In this document: positions 56,214 to 64,000 of the stretch, in pieces
Numbering within the stretch: position 1 is the first letter of the stretch
How the letters are laid out: each line of letters begins with the position of its first letter
Source of the DNA: Cycas panzhihuaensis
Taxonomy: Eukaryota; Cycadophyta
Direction: 5' to 3'
DNA: 64,000 nt
Assembly (NCBI GenBank): GCA_023213395.1
Contig: CM041465.1
Coordinates: 68,207,741-68,271,740 of the forward strand
The notes under the pieces: generated by a model
Seen by the model: only the letters and a program-made list of their open reading frames with translations
Told to the model about the DNA's origin: nothing
Database searches by the model: none
Made by a program: the position numbers and the translations under genes

Positions 56214-57278
56214 CTATCCTCCCAAAATTTCTTCATTAATCTGTGTTAGAGTGGCAATGATAGCATCATTTTCTTTAATTTTGTCTTGAACGGCAGCTAT
56301 CTCAACTTTATACCCTTCCTCCATTTCTTGAATTAACTGAATTATTGGTCCTGCTTTGTCATGTGGTGTAGGAGGTGCTGAGGGTTCCCTTGCCTCCGTT
56401 GCCTGAGGGAAGTCTTCCCATTCTTCCCAGGAGGCCTCTGCTTCTTCTTCCTCCTCCTCTGATTCCACTTCTCCCTTCTTCCTCTTACCTCTTCTATGGA
56501 TAGCCTGTTTAGTCCGATGAGGAATGGGTGTTCCTGGTTTCTTCTGTAACCAGGTAAGTACTTTCTGCATTTGTTTTTGTACTCTTCTCTTTGCTTCCAG
56601 GCTATTAACCGTATCTGGAAATTCTACTGCCCACTGTTTCATGATTGGTTCCCATGGAGAAATGGTGGTCCTGGTCAGCTGTACATCTGGACACTGATAG
56701 AACAAGATAGCCAAAAGCAAGGGGGGATGTCGGAATGGATGTGTCCTAATCTCCTTGAGTTGTTGTCTCATGTTCTCTGCCAAGAATTCAGACTAATTCA
56801 GTTTCTCCCCATCCCGAATTTTCAACAACACTGGCATCATGCCTCCCTGAATGTCTATGTACTTCCGTTTAGACAACAATCTGGAATTTATCACTTTGGC
56901 TACCCATTGAAGTCTAACATCAATAATGTCTGCTACACGGATTCCACCAGACATAATCTGAGTATTTGGTTGACACAATTCCCTCAACCACATGTCTCGG
57001 TCAACTTCTGACCTCTTTGTTCCCAATGGAATTTCTCCTTCATTTGGAAGTTTGGTAATGGTATGAATTATGTCTGCATCCATTTTGGCTTTCCTGCTAT
57101 CCTCCTTCAGTGCCAATAGGATTTGGTCCATAAGTTCCGGGTCATAATACATTGGGTTACAGTAAATATAGTCTCCCCATCCTGCTTGCTTAACCACAGT
57201 GCGGAATTGAGCTGGTAGGGCTTGTAACTCTTGCTTGAGCTTCGGTATAAATGCCTCTTGGCATCCTGCTGTCCTCAT
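56214..57278 (-). pseudogene. Gypsy M extra reading frame between integrase and LTR
   Basis: Minus-strand frame of about 350 codons interrupted by one in-frame stop and a short gap (56784-56792). The N-terminal half looks globular (FRTVVKQAGWGDYIYCNPMY, EVDRDMWLREL). The middle has PEVQL-like and WEPIMKQWAVEFPDTVN segments. Then come a basic cluster HRRGKRKKGEVE (possible nuclear signal), a long acidic run (EEEEEEAEASWEEWEDF) and a C-terminal coiled coil (IIQLIQEMEEGYKVEIAAVQ). No transmembrane helix or signal peptide is seen, so an envelope role is not supported. I do not recognise the family. Extra frames at this position occur in some plant Gypsy elements. Confidence 0.6.
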
Positions 57279-57912
57279 AATGGCTGTGGAGTCCTAGGGA
57301 TAGGAAAAATAACCTAAGCGTACAAACCGGAACCCTACGTACGTACCTTTGAGGAATGCTTGCTATTTTTGTGACTTTCCGTACTGAGATGCATACCGGA
57401 GTCAATTTCTTTGCGTGCCGTGTCGTACGGTTGCTTGACAAATTTTTCAGAGTTGATTCAACCGTTCTGCTCTGCGTACTTCGCTGGAATGCTCATAGGT
57501 ACGTAATACTTTGTCGTATTTGGATTTTTTGTCTTATACGTGCCGTTGGTACATATAGTATTAAGTGCGTCCACTATGCGTACTCGATTACGTATGTTTC
57601 CGGTACGTAGAATGTAACTGGGCACTTAAATTTGTTTTCCACTGTGCGTATCTGATTACGTACTTTTTTGATACGTATAATGTATTTTGCTTGTATGCTG
57701 TTGAATTTTCCTCTGATTTTTTCAGTTTATGATGCTATTACTTATGTCTATGATGAGTTACGGTTGTTTTTTATTTTTTCCCTTTTTTTTTTCTCTTTTT
57801 CTGTATCCATACCGAACTAGATCATGGCTCGGTATCAAGGCATTTGATTGTGCCTCAACTTCACGCAATACAATATGGTACAACTAGCTGATCCTATTTG
57901 GTAAAATTTGGG
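57279..57912 (-). other. Non-coding spacer of Gypsy M with GTAC-rich repeats
   Basis: About 630 bp between integrase and the extra frame. It holds many ACGTAC words and an imperfect tandem repeat: CCACTATGCGTACTCGATTACG at 57571 and CCACTGTGCGTATCTGATTACG at 57639. No coding signal. Confidence 0.6.
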
Positions 57913-59227
57913 CTACTCAATGTATGGTTTGAGTCTGCTACTGTTTACCCGAGTTGGTAGCAAGGGTCCGTCGATTTCTCGAAGTTGCACCGATCCATTC
58001 TCAAAGACTTTTTCTGTGATGTATGGTCCCAACCACCGCATCTTGAGTTTACCAGGGTGCATTTTGAATTTGCTGTCGTAGAGCAGTATTTGATCACCTT
58101 CTTTAAACTGAGGTTTTCGTAAATGGTGGTCGTGCCATGCTTTTTGCCGTTGCTTCTCCACATTTTGTAACCAATTTGCCCTATGTCACTTTTCTTCCAA
58201 TCGCACTAAATCTTCCAATCGTTGTCGTAAGGACTGGAAGTCGTCCAATCAACATTGCATAGCAACTCGTAGACTGGGTATCTCAAATTCCATTGGAAGG
58301 ATGGCTTCTGTGCCATACACAAGCTGGAATGGAGTTTGTCCAGTTGATCTTTTGTATGTCGTTCGGAATGCCCATAGCACGGATGGTAATTTCTCGGCCC
58401 AATCAGATCTGCCGATGTTGCATATCTTTCTCAAGCAATTCTCGATTATTTTATTCGAACTTTCCGCTTGGCCATTTGCTCTCGGATAGTAGGGAGTAGA
58501 TTTTCGATGGCTAATCATAAATGCTGATGTCAGTGTTTCGATAGTTTGATTTAGAAAGTGAGTGCCTTGGTCACTTATAATCTCCAAGGGGCACCCAAAT
58601 CGTGTAATCACCACCTCATACATAAATCGCGCTGTGCTTTCCGCATCGGCTTTCCGTAATGTTCGCGCTTCTACCCACTTTGTCGTGTAGTCAGTTGCCA
58701 CCAAAATGTATCGAGCTTTCGATCGACGAGCGGTTGGTTTAATTGGCCCCACGAAGTCGAGTCTCCATTTTTCGAATGGTGCCAAAGGTAAGATGGGATG
58801 TAGAGGTTGGAAATCCTGTCGATTGGGTTTCCCCACCCGTTGGCAATAGTTGCAAGCTTGAATCCACTTCTTGACATCCTCGAACATGGACGACCACCAG
58901 AATCCGGACATCAAAATTTTCTGCCATGTGGCCACTCGCTACTCCTTCGTGCGCCTGCGACATGATTTGGTTTATCTCGTGCGGTCGAACACAACGTCGT
59001 AACACTTCGTTTGGCCCCAATTTGTGTAATTCTCCATTGATTAATTGATATGGCTCCGCTTTTCTAATAAAATTTCTTTTTCCCGTGCGATCCAATTCTG
59101 CTGATACTTCTCCAGTCGCTAAGTATTCTGGTATTCCTTCATACCAGTCCGTTGGAACCGCTTCCACACTGAATAAAGCTGCGTTTGAGACCCCCGTGGC
59201 TTTTTCTCCGTTTGTAATTCTCGACAA
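57913..59227 (-). pseudogene. Gypsy M integrase (degenerate)
   Basis: Minus strand. The N-terminal linker and zinc-finger region is at 59227-58870 (HEINQIMSQAHEGVASGH, then a frame change and CNYCQRVGKPNRQDF). The DDE core keeps all three motifs: LDFVGPIKP (about 58765), ISDQGTHFLN (about 58590) and GQAESSNK (about 58465). The core frame is open from 58935 to 58249. The C-terminal domain is at 58161-57913 (KFKMHPGKLKMRWLGPYI). Frame breaks occur near 58930 and 58250. The core itself looks little damaged, suggesting a fairly recent element. Confidence 0.88.
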
Positions 59228-60283
59228 CTAATCGGGGATAATATGGGCTTTACCGGGTTTCACAATGATTTTGAAAGAAAATTCCTGGAACAACATCAAC
59301 CACCTGCTGATTCGCCCTCGCATGATTGGTTTATTCACCAAATACATCAACGCTTAGTGATCGACGAAAAACAAAAATGGATTTGATAATAGATAGTGTC
59401 GAAATTTTTGCTATGCGTATACCATGCCGAGTGCTTCTCTCTTTGTCGTCGTGTAATTCTGTTCGGCTTTTGTGAGTTTTCGACTGGCGAAGTAGATTGG
59501 ATGATCTATCTTGTCGTCACTAGGCTGTGCCAATACGCATCCAATAGCGTATTGCGACGCATCCACATGCACATGGAAAGTCTTCTTCCAATTTGGAAAT
59601 CGTAGTATAGGTGCTGCTACGATAGCTTGTTTCAATGTTTCAAATACTTGCTGTTGTTCCTCCATCCATGCCCATTCAATGTTCTTTTTCAATAGCTCCT
59701 CCAGGGGTCCTGATATGTATGCATACCCCCTGATGAACTTTCTATAGTATCTCGTCAATCCCAAAAACCTTTCAGTTGTTTTCTCGTAAGTGGCGTAGGG
59801 AAGTGCAGAATTGCAGATACCTTTGCTGGATTTGTCAGCAATCCTTCCTTGCTGACTATGTGCCCTAATAAGTTTTCGAAGGGTACTAGGAAGGTATATT
59901 TTTCTGGATTAAGACAACTTGTTTTCATGGCACGTTTGCAACATTTCCCTCAAATTCTCCATGTGATCCTTCATTAACCCGTACAATGTCCAATCGTCTA
60001 GGAATACAACAACTTTTTCTCCGATAAATTTCTGAAAGATATTGATTACAATCCGCTGAAATGTAGCTGGTGCATTCGTGAGACCGAATGGCATCACTTT
60101 ATATGCGTATGTTCTCCATTCCGTCACGAATGTGGTTTTTGTTTGATCCTCTGGGGCAATCTGCACTTGATTGTACCCGCTGAATCCATCGGTGAAGGAG
60201 TAAATCTCATTTCCTCCAACTGCTTCTAGAATGTCCTCTGTAAAAGGTAACGGGAATGGATCCTTCTTTGTTACCTTGTTTAG
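59228..60283 (-). pseudogene. Gypsy M reverse transcriptase (C-terminal part) and RNase H
   Basis: Continuation of 60284-61441 after a stop. Reverse transcriptase has MPFGLTNAPATFQRIV and catalytic VFLDDWTLYG (about 60000). Then the connection, and RNase H with HVDASQYAIGCVLAQ, IYFASRKLTKAEQNY and KREALGMVYA (59764-59411). Several stops follow (about 59409, 59355 and 59229). In function it copies the RNA into cDNA and degrades the template. The YxDD box is FLDD, an accepted variant. Confidence 0.88.
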
Positions 60284-61441
60284 CTATCTGTAGTCCACAC
60301 AGACACGAATTTTTCCATTCTTCTTGGGAACTACCACTAGAGGGCTCACCCAGTCACTGTAGTCGATTTCGTAAATATAGTCAGCTTCCAACATTTTGTC
60401 AAGTTCGGCCTTCACTTTTTCTTTATCTTTAGGATTCATCTGGTATGGCCTCTGTTTTACCGGTTTCGTATCTTCCACTAAGTCAATGTGATGCATTCCT
60501 ATCTCCAGAGGAATGCCTTTTAGGTCCTTATATGACCATGCAAATACGTCGCAGAATTCTTCAAATAACTGCTGGGCTTCCGCTACTGTCTGATGATCCC
60601 AATAGTTTCCAATTCGTATGAATTTGGGATTATCCTGACTGCCAACATTAATCTCTGTAGTTTTCAACTTAGTTACACCCACGTCTTCTGTATTTCCAGT
60701 TTTGTGTCCCAGAGCGTCTTCTAGTTTCCTTTCTCCAATATTAAGTTCTGTAAATTCTGCAGGGTAATTCATAACTTCTTCTTCTTCACTATGTATTGAT
60801 TCTACCTCCTCTTGGTTTGTCAGGTTTTGTTCTAGTTTTATACTCATTAATCTAATATATTTTAGGATTCTATCTATTTCTTTGTTGTCAGAGGTATGCC
60901 TAAAGATTTTTATGAAGGATTTCCTTAAGTTTCCCCAAGTCACATCTAAACTTTGTTCCTTTCCGAGGAACCAGTCCTTTGCTACTCTTCCTGTGGTATG
61001 GTAGAAATAGTTAGGCCAATTTTGTTTAGGTATACTTAAAGATATCCATTTTTGTTTACACTTTTGTATGTGTTCCCTAGGATTTTGACCTACATAGAAT
61101 ACTGGAGTTGCTAGTTGTGTTGGATGATCAAACCGAATTCGAAACATCGTTTGTAACTCTTTCCAATTTTTAAGAATGACTTGGTGGGCTAGGTACCAAT
61201 ACCAAGCTTTTCCCCGTAAGGTTAATATTAAGTCTTGTTGCCATTGGGTTTTGTCCCAATTCCCATGTTCCATCCAATATTCGACACAATGCGTTAAGTG
61301 GGTGGTCCCATACAATTGCTCTCCGTAGAATGGTTTAACATACTTCCCAATGTAGATTTGATGGTTTATTTCTTCTGGGATGATAATTCTACTGTCTAGA
61401 CCTGGATCTCTAGAAGTACTTACCAGCGATCCTCCTTCCAT
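60284..61441 (-). CDS. Gypsy M gag-like domain fused to reverse transcriptase N-terminus
   Basis: One uninterrupted 385-codon frame from ATG 61441. The first 210 residues or so carry two gag-like segments: EYWMEHGNWDKTQWQQDLIL, TLRGKAWYWYLAHQVI and WKELQTMFRIRFDHP, then WPNYFYHTTGRVAKDWFLG and WGNLRKSFIKIFRH. After an acidic stretch (NQEEVESIHSEEEEVMNY) the frame enters a Gypsy reverse transcriptase: CDVFAWSYKDLKGIPLEIG, HHIDLVEDTKPVKQRPYQM, WVSPLVVVPKKNGKIRVCVD. It ends in a TAG just after VDYR, where Gypsy elements usually have QLN. A gag-like module between protease and reverse transcriptase is not the usual Gypsy layout, since gag proper is at 63075-64000. Confidence 0.8.
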   Translation of the reverse strand: MEGGSLVSTSRDPGLDSRIIIPEEINHQIYIGKYVKPFYGEQLYGTTHLTHCVEYWMEHGNWDKTQWQQDLILTLRGKAWYWYLAHQVILKNWKELQTMFRIRFDHPTQLATPVFYVGQNPREHIQKCKQKWISLSIPKQNWPNYFYHTTGRVAKDWFLGKEQSLDVTWGNLRKSFIKIFRHTSDNKEIDRILKYIRLMSIKLEQNLTNQEEVESIHSEEEEVMNYPAEFTELNIGERKLEDALGHKTGNTEDVGVTKLKTTEINVGSQDNPKFIRIGNYWDHQTVAEAQQLFEEFCDVFAWSYKDLKGIPLEIGMHHIDLVEDTKPVKQRPYQMNPKDKEKVKAELDKMLEADYIYEIDYSDWVSPLVVVPKKNGKIRVCVDYR

Positions 61442-61884
61442 TTTCCTGGTTTTGGCGCCAATGGTTGGAATGGATCGGTTACTGGGTGGGTGTACTTCTA
61501 AGGAAGAGGAGGAAGGAATATTACTTCCTTCCTCAGGTTGTAATAAGGGTGGGGGGGGGGTAGGGAATCTACCTCAGGACCCACACCTGATGTAGAAGGG
61601 ATGTCAGGATTACTATTAGCTACTAAAAAACTACAAAAAATATTAGGTAAACTGGGGGGTTGTTGGTCTAGTTTGTTGTCATCCCTTAAACTATCATTAG
61701 TCATCATATATTCAAAAGAATCTAAATTATTATCAATGTCTTTAGTTACACATTTGGATAATAAATTACATCTATAAGAAGAAGAGTTTATTTCATATGC
61801 ATCCTGCAGCCAATAATCCATGAACCTCATTCCTTGTTCGTCATCTGAAGAGTTGTATATTTCCCTGAAATAGGTCGGTTCTTC
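61442..61884 (-). other. Gypsy M protease/gag-like linker
   Basis: A minus-strand frame (61830-61498) is Asp/Asn/Ser-rich, ending in a proline-rich tail (LPPPHPYYNLRK). No domain recognised. It contains a homopolymer run of ten G (61551-61560) next to the imperfect palindrome GGAAGGAATATTACTTCCTTCC (61512-61533). Confidence 0.55.
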
Positions 61885-62985
61885 TTACTGACAATTGATC
61901 GATGTGGTGGGCTCTTCCGCAGTATGATAAAGATGTTCTTCCCCAATGGAAGAGAATGTTGTGTCGCTCGTGACACTCGTGCTGGATCCCTTGTCTGGTA
62001 TCATTTCGATGGAGCTTCTTCCCAGCATCGGCAATACTACTTTATTTCTGGTATCTGATAAGGTGAAGGTTACATTTTTCCAGTTTTGGAGGCATTGCGT
62101 TTTGTATAACCATGGCCTTCCCAAGAGTGCTGGATAGGGCGTTGCCCCTTTCTCTGTTTCTACGATTGTGAAGTCAATTCTCACCACTATCCCTGCCACA
62201 TCCACTTTGATGTCGGCCAATCTCCCCATAGGTCGTACCAATAATTCGTTGGCCAATTTCAACGAATATGTTGCCACTTCCAACTTCAGGCTTCCTAGTT
62301 TCCCCCATGTCGAAGCTGGTAATACATTTACCGCCGCGCCTCCATCAACGATTACTCTTGGGAATGTTTCTCCCAAGACCGTCATTGTTACCATCGGATC
62401 CATATTAAATGATGGTATTATTTGCTTCAGACTCTTTGTAATTCCACGTTGTAATACTCCTCCTTTTATCCAATAAATAACTTGGCATAGGGGAATGGTC
62501 AATTGTAGCTGCTTGACTAAATTTTCCATTAACAGCAGCATTCTTGGAATGTCTTCCACTCGCAATCCTTTAAAGAGTTCCTCCATTTGCACCATTCTTG
62601 GTACCTTAGGCTCTTCTGGTAGATTCTCTTTTTCTTTCTGTTTATTCTTCCATATGTAAACGTACTTAGTCTCTGGTTTTCCCATCGGTAATGTATTCTC
62701 TTCCCGGACTAGGCCATCTAATGCTTGTTTTGCTTTTTTGAATCGATCCATTTCTGTTGGCGGATCCGGATATCCTTCATTTAGTTTCTCCTTCTGTTTA
62801 TTTTTGAGTTTGACGTTTTTGGTTTCTGGTATGATTGTCATTAGATTGGTGGCTTTGGCCTTTCCTTTACAATCCTCCGTTTTATGGTCACTTGGGCCAC
62901 AGTTATTACATATGAACGGCTTACATTCGTATTCACCTTCGTTGGGCATTCGACTTCCGGTGCAAAGCGCAAGCAGATGAGGCAT
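61885..62985 (-). pseudogene. Gypsy M third knuckle and protease
   Basis: 366-codon open frame on the minus strand. The N-terminus has a canonical CCHC knuckle, CNNCGPSDHKTEDC. A charged linker follows (about residues 50-150). The aspartic protease shows RVIVDGGAAVNVLPAS (catalytic D-G-G variant, about 62345), then SLKLANELLVRPMGRLADIK and the second-half PALLGRPWLYKTQCL (flap and conserved LGRPW). The start codon used is probably not real: the frame continues the gag above by a frame change near 62985-63041. Protease length and motifs are as in plant Gypsy elements; this domain looks intact. Confidence 0.85.
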
Positions 62986-63074
62986 CTACCCATTGGTGGT
63001 TTTTTCCTCGAGGGCTCTTGTGTACCCCTCGTTGTGTACACATTTCGAGGTGGGTTGCCTCCCCTTCCCCTACC

Positions 63075-64000
63075 TCATCCTCTATAGGCCTTTCCTCTGG
63101 GATTATAGAAACAATCCTTGGTCATATGCGTATCTACATCGCATATATGGCACCATCTGTCCTGTTGGTGCAATGCACTATTTTTTAAATTCAATTCACA
63201 TTCTTTAGTGGTATGTGAATTCTCTTCACAGATGTGGCACCATTTGGTTATTCTTCCGACATGGTCCTTCTTTTTCATTGTTTCTTCTTCTTCTCGGTTA
63301 TTTCTGATTTTTAATCTGGCCACTTCTTTCCTTAAAGCTTCCAACTCCGATTCCTCTTCTGCTATCCCCACCTGGCAGAAGGGTCGGTTGTACTGATTTT
63401 GTTTAAGTTCTCTAATCTCATCTTGTAATCTCAGTAATAGGGAATCTTGTCCTCCTACCTGTGCATCCATCTCCATTTCAAAATCCAACGCTAGATCTTG
63501 GGCATTCTTAAACGATTTCAACGGATGAGCATGCATCATAGCTCTTAATTTCTCATTCAAACCTCTCACAAAATAGTTTTTCATATTGTGGTCTGTTACC
63601 GTTTCATTAATCATGCTGGCCACAATGATTTTCATTCTGCTTATGTAGGTTAGCACTGACTCTCCCGGCCTCTGTTTAATTTCCCTTAAGGCGATTTCCA
63701 CTACTTCGTTACTACGAAACTTTTGAAATCTTTCCTCGAATGATTTCTTAATCTTTGCCCATGGCTCATTCTTGTTCGTTTCTTTGTACCACGCCAACGG
63801 TACTCCTCTCAACGTACAGGCGAATCTTGCTTTGATTTCATCTTAAATGCATGATCTTTTTACATCAATGAGATTACGAAAGAGATATACATGTTCTCAC
63901 GTATTCAAGTGTCGTTGAAAATCAACTTCCCAAAGTCTCTATAATCATCCATTTTGGGAGATTGCAGCGGTGCCCCACCTGGTGGTGATTTTTCCTTTCT
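63075..64000 (-). pseudogene. Gypsy M gag with multiple CCHC knuckles (N-terminus outside window)
   Basis: Capsid core DEIKARFACTLRGVPLAWYK (about 63835-63780) and FEERFQKFRSNEVVEIALRE, ending in a coiled-coil stretch (ELEALRKEVARLKIRNNREEE). Two canonical knuckles follow, CHICEENSHTTKEC (about 63240-63198) and CHICDVDTHMTKDC (about 63154-63113), plus a degenerate CLICLRFAPEVEC (about 62985) and another in the protease frame. The frame is open from about 63836 to 63075. Upstream (63840-64000) coding continues in other frames (SPPGGAPLQSPKMDDYRDF), broken by a stop and frame changes. Confidence 0.85.

Larger units (their letters stand above)
55313..64000 (-). mobile_element. Gypsy retrotransposon M (3' part; continues beyond window)
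   Basis: Large minus-strand Ty3/Gypsy element. From the right edge: gag, protease, gag-like domain plus reverse transcriptase, RNase H, integrase, extra reading frame, 3' LTR. It inserted into L at 55312/55313. The 5' LTR and the matching target duplication (expected ACACT, 55308-55312) should be right of 64000. Order and a frame downstream of integrase recall the Tat/Athila branch, but the lineage is inferred, not proved. Confidence 0.85.

Noticed and set aside
56214-57278. Envelope protein call for the M extra frame
   Set aside because: No signal peptide, transmembrane helix or Cys-rich ectodomain is visible; the acidic, basic and coiled-coil features point elsewhere.
61512-61560. Palindrome and ten-G run as a regulatory structure or origin
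   Set aside because: Lies in a low-complexity linker of a decayed pol; one occurrence, no conservation evidence.

Overview
The window is 64 kb of AT-rich, repeat-dense nuclear plant DNA. It is built almost entirely from LTR retrotransposons nested inside one another. Every primer-binding site I can find is TGGTATCAGAGC or a close variant, which is complementary to plant initiator tRNA-Met. I see no intact host gene, rRNA, tRNA or CRISPR. The density of old, stop-riddled elements suits a large, slowly purged genome (a gymnosperm is plausible), but no marker gene fixes the species. Element names (A, B, C, D, E, G1, G2, G3, H, I, J, K, L, M, Z) are labels made for this annotation.

Left block (1-15713, minus-strand Copia). 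Element E has its 5' LTR and PBS at 15364-15713. Its interior holds decayed remains of two plant transcription-factor domains, trihelix and HD-Zip class II, fused in one frame, followed by a Copia-type gag. Element Z (5' LTR 11553-11745) lies in E. Elements A (334-5441, TSD TGGCT) and B (5918-11103, TSD GAAAT) are both inserted in Z. The 3' ends of Z and E lie left of the window.

Middle block (16131-40958). A minus-strand Gypsy chromovirus, G1, is interrupted in RNase H by the non-coding element C (16308-19091) and in protease by G2 (20652-36363, plus strand, TSD TCTCT). G2 is non-autonomous, with a gag-like region and a second unrecognised reading frame but no pol. The plus-strand chromovirus G3 (22761-35214, TSD TTATC) sits in G2, and Copia D (28268-35205, TSD TTCGC) sits 4 bp inside the end of G3's 3' LTR. 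A tandem duplication (35362-38046 and 38047-40741) copies the G2 3' end together with the G1 5' end.

Right block (40959-64000). Copia H, into which G1 inserted, ends near 42.3 kb. A partial LTR (I) and Copia J (minus) follow. J is split by K (44374-49676, TSD AGATC) and by the plus-strand Copia L (from 51568). L's leader carries a 323-bp TRIM (52021-52343, TSD ATTTC). L is cut at 55313 by a large minus-strand Gypsy, M. M has an unusual architecture: several CCHC knuckles, a gag-like domain between protease and reverse transcriptase, and an extra reading frame between integrase and the 3' LTR.

All pol genes carry stops or frameshifts, and several have lost catalytic residues, so nothing here looks autonomous. 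Five-base target duplications and LTR divergence judged by eye give a relative order: E, then Z, then A, then B on the left; H, G1, G2, G3, D in the middle; J, then K and L, then TRIM and M on the right.
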